Shown one piece after another: positions 40,714-48,491 of a DNA stretch of 64,000 nt. The stretch covers positions 57,508 through 121,507 of the forward strand of contig JAPPBX010000061.1 in assembly GCA_026702755.1 (NCBI GenBank), in the 5' to 3' direction. The position numbers were made by a program, and so were the translations under genes. Numbering within the stretch: position 1 is the stretch's first letter; the number at the start of each line of letters is the position of its first letter. The notes beneath the pieces are model-generated. The model was given only the letters and a program-made list of their open reading frames with translations. It had not been told where the DNA came from and searched no databases. The DNA is from Candidatus Poribacteria bacterium (GTDB lineage: Bacteria > Poribacteria > WGA-4E > WGA-3G).

Positions 40714-41121
40714 CTACAAGGCATCTCGAATCTTTGCCGCAATGTTGCCAATCTCCTCTATATCTCCTTCGCTCGGTCGCCACGGCAAGCGAAGTGGGTC
40801 CCCTTCCCATCGCGGAATCAAATGAAGATGGAAATGGAAAACGGTCTGAAATCCTGCGGCTTCATTTGACTGAACGAGGTTAAGCCCATCAGCGTTCAAT
40901 GCTGTCCGGATCGCGTTTGCGAGTGGGATCGCGGCTTGCATAATTTTACAACCTACCTCTGTGGGCATATCAAAGATATTTCGATAGTGTTGCTTCGGTA
41001 TAAGGAGGGTATGCCCCGGGTTTGCGGGAGCAATATCCATGAATGCGAAGACGTGTTCATCTTCGTATACTGTGGCTGCCGGGATGTCGCCAGCAACAAT
41101 CGCACAAAATATACAATCCAT
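40714..41121 (-). CDS. HIT family nucleotide-binding protein
   Basis: 135 residues starting MDCIFCAIVAGDIPAATVYEDEHVFAFMDIAPANPGHTLLIPKQHY, the standard HIT N-terminus with a CxxC zinc-type pair. The histidine-triad active site is FHFHLHLIPRW (H-x-H-x-H). These proteins hydrolyse adenosine or guanosine phosphoramidates and dinucleoside polyphosphates. Full length for the family. It is followed by the repeat-rich gap at 41122-41891. Confidence 0.95.
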   Translation of the reverse strand: MDCIFCAIVAGDIPAATVYEDEHVFAFMDIAPANPGHTLLIPKQHYRNIFDMPTEVGCKIMQAAIPLANAIRTALNADGLNLVQSNEAAGFQTVFHFHLHLIPRWEGDPLRLPWRPSEGDIEEIGNIAAKIRDAL

Positions 41122-41138
41122 TACGTTGCTTCCTTAAC

Positions 41139-41266
41139 GTGAGTTTGATAATAGCATATTGTAGCGCAAACTTTCCAGTTTGCGCCCATAGCACACAAAC
41201 TCGAAAGTTTGTGCTACAGCGGTCGAAAGGTGGACCTTCGGAGAAAGAACCTATTATCAAACGCAC
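41139..41266. mobile_element. MITE-like element, family C
   Basis: 128 bases bounded by GTGAGTTTGATAATAG (41139-41154) and CTATTATCAAACGCAC (41251-41266), matching inversely with one mismatch over 16 bases. Inside, TGTAGCGCAAACTTTCCAG...AAAGTTTGTGCTACA (41160-41218) is a second, nested long palindrome. No ORF. It sits just downstream of the HIT gene start on the opposite side. The structure is typical of non-autonomous mobile elements. Confidence 0.65.
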
Positions 41267-41384
41267 ATCATTTATTATCAAATTGGCGTTTCCTTAGACG
41301 CAATCTTTGTAGATATTTTAGCAAATTTGGCATAGAAAATCAACCGGAAACCTATCCCTGAAAAAACAAGAAAAACCGCACGAC

Positions 41385-41411
41385 GCTGGCGAGGTTTCAA
41401 ACCTCGTCAGC
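41385..41411. repeat. CGAGG palindrome, intergenic copy
   Basis: 27 bases, arms GCTGGCGAGGTTT / AAACCTCGTCAGC around one central base, with one mismatch. Same build as the palindrome in the transketolase gene (26932-26958). Confidence 0.7.
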
Positions 41412-41532
41412 AAAGGGAGCTGCGTAAGCCCTGTTAGATATGGTGTAAAAACAGAAAAAGGAATTAAGCGAGCTGCGGAAGGGATGAGAAGGATTCACGG
41501 GGTCTGCCGTAGCATCCCCCGTTTGTTGAGAT

Positions 41533-41725
41533 TTATTTACTATTTCCGTTTTGGGAGAGCGTTGATAGCATACCATAGCAGCGTTGCAAGACCACGGCGT
41601 TGATGACTGGTCGACCGCGGGCGTCTATAGTGGATGCTACCGTGCCTACACCCCAAGGCATTATAGAGTGTAGTCCTTTTCGCCTTTACCAGTTTTAAAG
41701 CCTCCGAGACCGTCAATTTTGACAC
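41533..41725 (-). pseudogene. Frameshifted small helix-turn-helix protein
   Basis: A GTG at 41725 with GGAGGG seven bases upstream begins MSKLTVSEALKLVKAKRTTLYNAL, a textbook HTH of the type found in small plasmid or phage proteins. After that the frame gives an unrelated tail, whereas the +1 frame continues with TIDARGRPVINAVVLQRCYG, the expected recognition-wing pattern of the same family. A one-base indel near 41660 would rejoin the two. This implies a gene disabled by a frameshift, perhaps a remnant of a transferred element. Confidence 0.5.
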
Positions 41726-41891
41726 TTCAAAACCCTCCAAACGTTTTAACTTATGGCATTTAACGGAAAAAATGTCTATCGGGTACAAACATTAGTGTAG
41801 GAAAACCCAACCTAATAGATTTTGAGACGCATAATAATGGAAAAAGGTTTAACAATACTACATTATTGTAAATTTTAGGCACTCACGTTCC

Positions 41892-43787
41892 CTAACGATA
41901 CGTTTTAAACCCAGCCTCCACACGTCGCTTGTGATAGAGGTTTAGTACATCTCCCTCAACGCGTGCAGTTACCCGCCTGCCACCACTGAAGGTTACTTGG
42001 AATTGCGTATTGGAATCTTGGATGATTTCTTCGGTCTCTGATAAAGGTACATCTTTTTCCGCTGCCCACTCCTGAATTAGTTTTGCGAGGGAATCCGCGT
42101 TAATCGGTGCGGATGTTGTGTCCTTCAAATCAATACTGAAAGCCGGTACATTCTTTTTGACATAGTTGAACCACCGCGCGGTCCTTAGGAACGGCACGAG
42201 TGCCTGCAACGCCTCAGCAGTACCAATTCGGCTCAACGCCTCTGAAGAGAAGCCTCGTACATACGCCGACTCGCTCACCAATGCTTCCCGCAATGCCGGG
42301 ATAGCTTCTACTGCATCAGGTCCAATACGCGTCAACGCTTGCGCCGCAAAAAACGCTAAATCTGTGTCTTCACGATCTTCCAAAACTCGTACTAATGCTG
42401 GAACGGTTTTCGATACCGGTTCCTTAACCATACCCAATGCTGAAGTCGCATGCCGACGAACCTCTTCTGATTCATCCGTTAGCAACGCAATAAGTCCATC
42501 AACTGCCTCTGCTGCGACCGGACCCATTTCACCTAAGGCATACGCGGCAGAAGCGCGGACGTTTTCGCGTTCGTCTTCCAATGCGGCTATGAGTGCAGGG
42601 ACACCCGATGCGCCAAGCGCAGCGAGTCCGTGTGCAGCATCACAGATATGGAGAATCGGCTCCATATCAAACACCTCTTTCTCCACAGCGAGTGCGTCGA
42701 TGAGCGGATCAACAGCAGGTTTTCCGATGGCACCAAGCGCATAGATGGCGTTCCGTCGCAGCGGTTCATAATCATCCTTAAGCGCATCAACAAGTGCTGG
42801 AACAGCATTAGCAGCACCTTCCCGCATGAAGCCTAAAGTGTTAGCGGCTTCCATACGAGCAGTTGTGTTGTCTGTTTTCAGTGCTGCAACTGCTGCGTCT
42901 ATATCCATCGCGGCATTCGGACGGTCGGTTTTATATAGATCGGTTTTCCCATACATCCAATTCCATATATAGGTCCAGAGGATCTCGGCATCGTAAGGAA
43001 CATGGTTGACTTCGGGGAGTTGCCAGATGGGAGATTCGCTGTCCCATGAAGGTGCCGTCGGTTGCTCGGTACGCATAAAAACAAACTTCATGCCGTAGCG
43101 ATTCAGAGGAACATAGTTCTGAAGGAACGAATGCACCATATCAAAGTGCATAATCCACACGGTGCCGAGTTCACCGGACATCGGAACAAGGTTGCGATTC
43201 AGGAAATTCTCCGAGAGCAGTCGTGTGCCATTTTCGCCTTCTGCATGGACCTCGTGACGTTGGCGTTCGCCATCCAGCATAAATTCTCGGATGTATTGCG
43301 TTCCGGGTATGATGCAGGTCGGTCCCTGCTCAGCGAGACAGGGTTGGGGATAATAGAAGAGAATTGCCCAACGCGGGGTTCGGTGGCGGGGTCGCTTGCC
43401 ACCGGCATGTCCATCCTTGTGAAGCGGCATCATCAACCGCTCTTTGCCGTTCTCTTTTCCACTCGGTGTGCTTCCCGAAAAATTAGGATGGCAGTGCCGA
43501 TGCGGATGCATGACATATCCGTTTCCCAAAATGCTGGTGAGTGCGCCACGTACCTCTGGCGACTCCAAAACGAATTGAAGTTCCGGGACTAACGGTAGAA
43601 TGTTGTTGAGTGGATTGTGTTGCCCATCACCTCGGAAATCTATTGCACCGGCGAAGAGTTCATCCGTTTTGTCGTAGATAGTTTCGTGGATGTGTGTCGG
43701 TAGGTCAGCAGTGACGTTGACATACCCGTTGACGATGAAATGACGAATCTGTTCATCGTTTAAAAGATTTCGTTTCACTGTTGTCAT
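41892..43787 (-). CDS. Phytanoyl-CoA dioxygenase fused to HEAT repeats
   Basis: 631 residues. The N-terminal about 270 residues are PhyH-type: LNDEQIRHFIVNGYVNVTADLP, MPLHKDGHAGGKRPRHRTPRW (iron-site H-x-D), WIMHFDMVHSFLQN (second His). The C-terminal half (about 295-540) is a run of HEAT repeats of about 30-35 residues (VPALVDALKDDYEPLRRNAIYALGAIGKPAVDPL and so on). A last small domain, TQFQVTFSGGRRVTARVEGDVLNLYHKRRVE, follows. The repeats may hold a protein partner or substrate. The start has GAGGT six bases upstream. It is likely cotranscribed with the dehydrogenase upstream. Confidence 0.88.
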   Translation of the reverse strand: MTTVKRNLLNDEQIRHFIVNGYVNVTADLPTHIHETIYDKTDELFAGAIDFRGDGQHNPLNNILPLVPELQFVLESPEVRGALTSILGNGYVMHPHRHCHPNFSGSTPSGKENGKERLMMPLHKDGHAGGKRPRHRTPRWAILFYYPQPCLAEQGPTCIIPGTQYIREFMLDGERQRHEVHAEGENGTRLLSENFLNRNLVPMSGELGTVWIMHFDMVHSFLQNYVPLNRYGMKFVFMRTEQPTAPSWDSESPIWQLPEVNHVPYDAEILWTYIWNWMYGKTDLYKTDRPNAAMDIDAAVAALKTDNTTARMEAANTLGFMREGAANAVPALVDALKDDYEPLRRNAIYALGAIGKPAVDPLIDALAVEKEVFDMEPILHICDAAHGLAALGASGVPALIAALEDERENVRASAAYALGEMGPVAAEAVDGLIALLTDESEEVRRHATSALGMVKEPVSKTVPALVRVLEDREDTDLAFFAAQALTRIGPDAVEAIPALREALVSESAYVRGFSSEALSRIGTAEALQALVPFLRTARWFNYVKKNVPAFSIDLKDTTSAPINADSLAKLIQEWAAEKDVPLSETEEIIQDSNTQFQVTFSGGRRVTARVEGDVLNLYHKRRVEAGFKTYR

Positions 43788-43799
43788 ATCACCTCTTTT

Positions 43800-44765
43800 T
43801 TAGTACCATGCTGCCTTATTGACGACGTTCAGCAACGGCTCACCTTCCGCGAACCGACGCGCGTTTTCTAAGAGAAGGTCAAATCGCCGTACCTCAATGT
43901 TCTCGGCATCCTTGACAGCAATATGTGGCGTTATTAACACATTGGGCAACTGCCAGAGTGGACTTTCGGCAGGCAAGGGTTCAGTTTCAAACACGTCTAA
44001 GCCGCATCCGGCAATAACGCCTTGTTCAAGTGCTGCAACAAGATCGGCAAGTTTTGTCGTCTTACCACGCCCGATATTAATGAAATAAGCGGTATCCTTC
44101 ATCAGGGCAAAGCGATCTTTATGCCACATTCCCTCCGTTTCAGGTGTATGTGGTGTTGTGGTTATCACAAAGTCGGCAAGTGGAAGGAGTGTATCCAATT
44201 CATCGGGTTCGTGTTTTTCCACAAAAGGCACCTCATACTCCCACCGTGGATCAACGCCAATCACCTTCATTCCGAATTCGTTACAGAGCCGCGCGGTCTC
44301 ATGTCCGATACCGCCAACCCCGACGACCAACACCGTCGCCTGAGCAAGATCAATGTATCCATTTTTGCGTGCGTTCTTATCCCAGACCCCTTCACGTTGT
44401 GCGTCCATATAATAGGGCAATCCACGCGAAAGCGCAAGCACGAACATCATAATATGCTGTGCGATATGGTCGTTGTAAATACCACGTGGATTACAGACGA
44501 CGACTGGATGCTCAATCAACGCTGGATAATAGTAGCCCGGGAAGGGACCTGCGGCAGGATTTTGTAACCATTTTAAATTCTCCGCCAACGGCAGTTGTTC
44601 CGGTGACACCCAACCGTAGACAGCATCTGCATTGGGAAGATGTTCAGCCACTGCGTCGTCTGTCTCGGGTAAGACGAAAGTGTAGACAGGCAATTCGTTG
44701 TGAAGACGTTCAGCCCATTCGTGAGATTCCGCGTTCTGTGGCGGCATCATTATGAGTTTTGGCAC
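43800..44765 (-). CDS. D-2-hydroxyacid dehydrogenase (NAD-dependent)
   Basis: 321 residues. NAD-binding ATVLVVGVGGIGHETARLCNEFGMKVIGVD near residue 140 (GxGxxG). Catalytic residues follow the R-E-H pattern: Arg in YFINIGRGKTTKL, Glu in GLDVFETEPLP, His in LITPHIAV. It is expected to reduce 2-ketoacids to D-2-hydroxyacids, or the reverse, in the cytoplasm. The start is a GTG after GAGAGGAAC. It ends 12 bases before the PhyH-HEAT gene. Confidence 0.9.
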   Translation of the reverse strand: MPKLIMMPPQNAESHEWAERLHNELPVYTFVLPETDDAVAEHLPNADAVYGWVSPEQLPLAENLKWLQNPAAGPFPGYYYPALIEHPVVVCNPRGIYNDHIAQHIMMFVLALSRGLPYYMDAQREGVWDKNARKNGYIDLAQATVLVVGVGGIGHETARLCNEFGMKVIGVDPRWEYEVPFVEKHEPDELDTLLPLADFVITTTPHTPETEGMWHKDRFALMKDTAYFINIGRGKTTKLADLVAALEQGVIAGCGLDVFETEPLPAESPLWQLPNVLITPHIAVKDAENIEVRRFDLLLENARRFAEGEPLLNVVNKAAWY

Positions 44766-44849
44766 GGTTTTTTGTTCCTCTCTGTAATTTTTTCCCTATT
44801 TTAGCAGAGTAGCAGCAGAAAATCAAGTTAAACGAAGAAAACAAAAACG

Positions 44850-44878
44850 TTGATTCCCACATACTGATGTGATAGAAT
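44850..44878 (+). promoter_or_regulatory. Candidate sigma70 promoter of the AAA ATPase gene
   Basis: -35 TTGATT (44850-44855), 17-base spacer, -10 TAGAAT (44873-44878), 79 bases before the ATG at 44958, which has GAGGGAG as its ribosome-binding site. Confidence 0.5.
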
Positions 44879-44957
44879 AAATCACAGTTTCGCGCCAAGT
44901 GCTATCTATACGACCCGCAACCTATTACAAGAAACAGACAGAAAACTGAGGGAGAAG

Positions 44958-46556
44958 ATGAGAACTTTCGGCACCCGAGGTCCCGTGGATCCCGAGAAAA
45001 ACTTCATTGTCCATCGCACCGATGAAATTGCGGATTTCATCAACCGTGTCAAGGAAGGGCGTTATATAGTTATTTTTGCACCACGCCAAACGGGCAAAAC
45101 GACCTTCTTCTATCGCGCACTTGATAAACTCATAGACGAAGACGAAACTTACTTCCCCATTCAACTCGATTTTGAAGAATATAAAAACCGATCAGTTTCG
45201 GACTTTTACAGGTACTTATACGAAGATATTCGCGAAGAAATTGAGGTCGTTCTCCAAAAACGTGGAAACTCGATTTCTGAGGTGCTAATGCACTTTCTGG
45301 AAAGCACACAGATAAGCGACCACGTTTTGATGCGAAGGTTCTTTAGCAACCTCGCGAGGTTGCTAAAGGGGCAACGGGTTGTCCTCATTATAGACGAGTT
45401 CGATGGCATTCCAAAGACGGTTGTAAGTGATTTTCTGTATTCGCTCCGCCGCATCTATGTCTCCCGAACCACGCCGCAGTCACCTTACAGTCTCAGCATC
45501 ATCGGTGTGAAAAATATCAGACAACTTAACTACGACAGGTCAATCTCACCGTTCAATATTCAGGATGAATTCACTTTATCTAACTTCACGCTTGAACAGG
45601 TAGACGAATTGCTTAAACAGTATACGGAAGAAATAGGTCAAGCCTTCACTATGGAGGTCGTCACATCCATTCATAAACAGACTGGAGGGCAACCCTTTCT
45701 CGTTAATCGATTCGGGCAGATACTTACCGAGGAGATGGATATTCCCAAAACCGAGACGATAACGATAGCGCACTTTGCCAAAGCATATACGTATCTCCTT
45801 CGCGAAGCAAACACCAACATTGATCATCTGAGAACCAATGTTCGCAGAGATAGACGTTTTGGAGATATCCTGATGCAAATCGCTTCTTATGACAGAGGTT
45901 TGCCTTTCAACCCGGACGATGCCCTCATGAACGAACTCGTCACTTATGGGGTCATTACTGAAGGCAGAGACGGTATGTGTGAAATCGTTAACCCTCTCTA
46001 TCAGCATCGCATCCTGCAGATATTCAAACCATTCGTGAACGGGCTTGAGGATACCTACTTCCCTGAAGACACCGACATAGGCTTCACGGATTACCTCACC
46101 TCAGAAGGAGATATTGATTTAGAATCGCTTCTTGATAACTTCCAAGCGTTTATTGCCCGTGCAGGCTTCAGGATCTTACAAGTGCCAGATACACCGCAAG
46201 AATACGTCGGGCAACACCTACTTTACGCGTATCTGGATCACTTTGTGCGTGTCGTTGGTGCGAACATGTTTCTTGAAGTTCCAACAGGACGTGGTAGGAT
46301 GGATCTTCTCATCATTCACAACGCTCGAAAATACATCGTTGAAACAAAGATATGGGAAGGTGCCAGACGCTATGAAGTAGGTAAGAAGCAACTCACCGCG
46401 TACCTCAAACTTGAAGACGCGATGGCGGGGTACTATGTCATTTTCGATCACCGCCAAGCACCAGACTCCCGGGTAGAAACAGAAACTGTAGAGGGTGTGA
46501 CGCTTCGGAGTTATGTTATTCCTGTCGTGCAAGAACGGCCTTCTGTTGTTACCTAA
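44958..46556 (+). CDS. AAA-like ATPase with PD-(D/E)XK-type C-terminus
   Basis: 532 residues. The N-terminal ATPase domain has VIFAPRQTGKTTFFYRALDKL (Walker A variant) near residue 32 and LIIDEFDGIPK (Walker B) near 142. The C-terminal about 100 residues (FLEVPTGRGRMDLLIIHNARKYIVETKIWEG) carry a D-x(n)-E-x-K pattern of the restriction-endonuclease fold. Such AAA/nuclease fusions are common in genomes rich in mobile elements and are candidates for defence or DNA-handling roles. A 28-base perfect palindrome (45341-45368) lies in frame in the ATPase part. Confidence 0.85.
   Translation: MRTFGTRGPVDPEKNFIVHRTDEIADFINRVKEGRYIVIFAPRQTGKTTFFYRALDKLIDEDETYFPIQLDFEEYKNRSVSDFYRYLYEDIREEIEVVLQKRGNSISEVLMHFLESTQISDHVLMRRFFSNLARLLKGQRVVLIIDEFDGIPKTVVSDFLYSLRRIYVSRTTPQSPYSLSIIGVKNIRQLNYDRSISPFNIQDEFTLSNFTLEQVDELLKQYTEEIGQAFTMEVVTSIHKQTGGQPFLVNRFGQILTEEMDIPKTETITIAHFAKAYTYLLREANTNIDHLRTNVRRDRRFGDILMQIASYDRGLPFNPDDALMNELVTYGVITEGRDGMCEIVNPLYQHRILQIFKPFVNGLEDTYFPEDTDIGFTDYLTSEGDIDLESLLDNFQAFIARAGFRILQVPDTPQEYVGQHLLYAYLDHFVRVVGANMFLEVPTGRGRMDLLIIHNARKYIVETKIWEGARRYEVGKKQLTAYLKLEDAMAGYYVIFDHRQAPDSRVETETVEGVTLRSYVIPVVQERPSVVT
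45341..45368. repeat. Perfect 28-base palindrome inside the AAA ATPase gene
   Basis: Arms CTTTAGCAACCTCG and CGAGGTTGCTAAAG with no mismatch or spacer, coding for FSNLARLLKG in frame. It has the CGAGG core of the intergenic palindromes, but with the arms arranged so that CCTCG and CGAGG meet at the centre. Confidence 0.8.
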
Positions 46557-46651
46557 TGCATGGGACCTTTTGGAAGGATGTGGAAGCGAAGTCCCGTGAT
46601 TCCGAGCAAATTTCGTGTAGTATCAATGCCTTAATTTTTCAAAATTTTCGC

Positions 46652-46680
46652 TTGACATCTAAACAGAAACATGTTATGAT
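46652..46680 (+). promoter_or_regulatory. Strong promoter with no obvious downstream gene
   Basis: Perfect -35 TTGACA (46652-46657), 17-base spacer, -10 TATGAT (46675-46680). It reads toward, and antisense to, the small membrane gene at 46764-46979; the next plus-strand gene is at 47090, more than 400 bases away. It may express a small RNA or a long 5' leader. Confidence 0.55.
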
Positions 46681-46763
46681 TTGATATAGGGGATTGTCCG
46701 TTTTGGGCTTGAAAAATTTGAGGACGAGCTGCACACATTCTTGACAGGAGACTAATTTGTTTC

Positions 46764-46979
46764 TTACCTAACCCAACTAATAATGAGTCCGATGAGGCTT
46801 CCAATACCCACAACAATACTAATACCGAGGGCAAGGTTCGCGCGGTGCGTTGACGATGATTCAGAACGCCCTCCCATTTTTCCCTTTATCCAACTTACAC
46901 CTTGCTCAAGTGAACCAAGGCGAGTATCCACGCGCTCCATCCAATTTAAAACGAGTCTTTGAAATTCTTGATTGTCCAT
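46764..46979 (-). CDS. Small membrane protein with N-terminal coiled coil
   Basis: 71 residues: a helical charged start (MDNQEFQRLVLNWMERVDTRLGSLEQGVSWIKG), a linker, and one membrane helix (LALGISIVVGIGSLIGLIISW). The layout resembles XhlA-type holin-associated or other small membrane proteins. A good Shine-Dalgarno (GGGAG) precedes the ATG, and a hairpin (TTAGTC / GACTAA) sits in its leader at 46991-47008. It is encoded opposite to the flanking genes, in a 530-base gap. Function unknown. Confidence 0.65.
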   Translation of the reverse strand: MDNQEFQRLVLNWMERVDTRLGSLEQGVSWIKGKMGGRSESSSTHRANLALGISIVVGIGSLIGLIISWVR

Positions 46980-47024
46980 CTGTGACTCCCTTAGTCCTAA
47001 AAGACTAAAACGAACTCCATTAGA

Positions 47025-47054
47025 AGTTTAGCACAATTCCACAGATAATGTCAA
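47025..47054 (-). promoter_or_regulatory. Candidate promoter of the small membrane gene
   Basis: On the minus strand -35 TTGACA (47054-47049), 18-base spacer, -10 TAAACT (47030-47025), about 46 bases before the ATG at 46979. The leader contains the short TTAGTC/GACTAA hairpin just before the ribosome-binding site. Confidence 0.45.
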
Positions 47055-47089
47055 ACTTTTCCTGAGTGTATGCGTGAAAGGTGTGATTT

Positions 47090-48469
47090 ATGGGAACGCC
47101 GTTAAAAATCAACTTTGACAAAGGCACCCTCATCCTACAAGATGTTCCTGAGGCTCTTCAGACACACTTACCTGACATCCGCTGGGATGAACGTACGCTC
47201 ACCTTCCGCGCGCCCGCCTATCGCTATCGGCACATCGTCTCGCAGCTGCGTGCGCACGACATTCCGTATCAAGACACTGCAAGACAGTTCACAGTTGAAC
47301 GCTTCACGCACCAAAAATTACTTACGCCTTACCCCTATCAGATTGAGGCGATTGACGCATGGCATGCCAACGGTAAACGAGGTGTCGTAACCCTCCCTAC
47401 AGGTGCTGGTAAAACCTTCATCGCTATCCTGCTTATCGCCGACACGCAGCGTCCTACACTGGTACATGTGCCGACGATTGACCTTATGCACCAATGGTAC
47501 ACTGTGCTGACCGAATACTTTGGACAAGAGATAGGACGCTATGGTGGCGGCTATCATGAATTGCGAGATCTCACCGTGACGACGTACCAATCGGCTGTCA
47601 TGCACGCCCCTTACTACGGCAATCGGTTCGGCTTCGCCATCTTCGACGAATGTCACCACTTACCGGGGGAACAGTATCAGTACGCCGCAATCAGCAGCAT
47701 CGCTCCCTTTCGTCTGGGGTTGACAGCCACACCTGAACGGGTTGATGGGAAAGAGAGTCGGCTCTATGCCCTTGTCGGTGAATGCTGTTATGAGGCACAA
47801 GTGCAGGAACTCTCCGGAAAAACGCTCTCTGAGTATCGTGTCGTAACGATTGCGGTTGAGATGGAAGACACCGAACGGGTCCAGTACGAGGAAGCGCGTC
47901 GTACTTACCTAAACTTCCTTAAGCAGGCGAGAATAAACATGGGTTCCCCGCGCGGATGGCATACATTCCTCTGGAAAGCCTCACAAACGGATGAAGGACG
48001 CGATGCTTTCAAAGCGTATCTTACACAGAAGCAGCTCAGCTTTGCCTCAACAACAAAACAAGAGTGGGTATGGAAACTGATTCAAAGACATCGCGGCGAT
48101 CGAATCCTCATATTTACGCAGGATAACGACACGGCGTATCAACTCGGCACACGTTTCTTCCTACCAGTGCTAACACATCAGACGAAACCCAAAGAACGGA
48201 ACGCTTTTTTAAACGGCTTTCGCGACGGCACCTATTCTATCCTCGTCACCTCAAAAGTGCTAAATGAAGGCGTAGATGTGCCGGAGGCGAATGTCGCTAT
48301 TATTGTCTCTGGAAGTGGAAGTGTCCGAGAGCACGTACAGCGATTGGGACGTATCCTCCGTAAACGAGAAGGCAAACAGGCGGTGCTTTACGAACTCATC
48401 TCCAAACAGACAGGTGAACATTTCGTCAACAAGCGACGTAGACAACACCACGCTTATAGGGCAAAGTAG
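47090..48469 (+). CDS. XPB/SSL2-like superfamily 2 helicase
   Basis: 459 residues. N-terminal DNA-damage-recognition-like part (residues 1-80), then helicase domain 1 with Walker A GVVTLPTGAGKTFIAILL, Walker B/DExH IFDECHHLPGEQ and motif III GLTATPERVDG. Domain 2 has ILIFTQDN, SILVTSKVLNEGVDVPEANVAIIVSGSGS and motif VI HVQRLGRILRKREGKQ. This matches the archaeal/bacterial XPB family, ATP-driven 3'-5' DNA translocases in nucleotide excision repair. It is directly followed by the Bax1-like gene. An AAAGGTG site lies before the ATG. Confidence 0.9.
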   Translation: MGTPLKINFDKGTLILQDVPEALQTHLPDIRWDERTLTFRAPAYRYRHIVSQLRAHDIPYQDTARQFTVERFTHQKLLTPYPYQIEAIDAWHANGKRGVVTLPTGAGKTFIAILLIADTQRPTLVHVPTIDLMHQWYTVLTEYFGQEIGRYGGGYHELRDLTVTTYQSAVMHAPYYGNRFGFAIFDECHHLPGEQYQYAAISSIAPFRLGLTATPERVDGKESRLYALVGECCYEAQVQELSGKTLSEYRVVTIAVEMEDTERVQYEEARRTYLNFLKQARINMGSPRGWHTFLWKASQTDEGRDAFKAYLTQKQLSFASTTKQEWVWKLIQRHRGDRILIFTQDNDTAYQLGTRFFLPVLTHQTKPKERNAFLNGFRDGTYSILVTSKVLNEGVDVPEANVAIIVSGSGSVREHVQRLGRILRKREGKQAVLYELISKQTGEHFVNKRRRQHHAYRAK

Positions 48470-48491
48470 TAGTGCCGTAAACCAAAATATC

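Larger units (their letters stand above)
41267..41891. other. Gene-poor interval: repeats and a broken HTH gene
   Basis: Apart from the palindrome at 41385, a stray family B end (41421-41432), the frameshifted helix-turn-helix gene (41533-41725) and a small AT-rich hairpin (ACAATA / TATTGT at 41852-41869, after the PhyH-HEAT gene), I see nothing coding here. The region looks like a sink for mobile sequences. Confidence 0.6.

Noticed and set aside
41122..41891. CRISPR array or small RNA gene
   Set aside because: Repeats here are inverted and different from each other, with no regular direct repeat-spacer pattern.
48276..48491. Extended start of the Bax1-like gene
   Set aside because: It would overlap the helicase coding region by almost 200 bases in another frame; the ATG at 48492 gives the standard family N-terminus.
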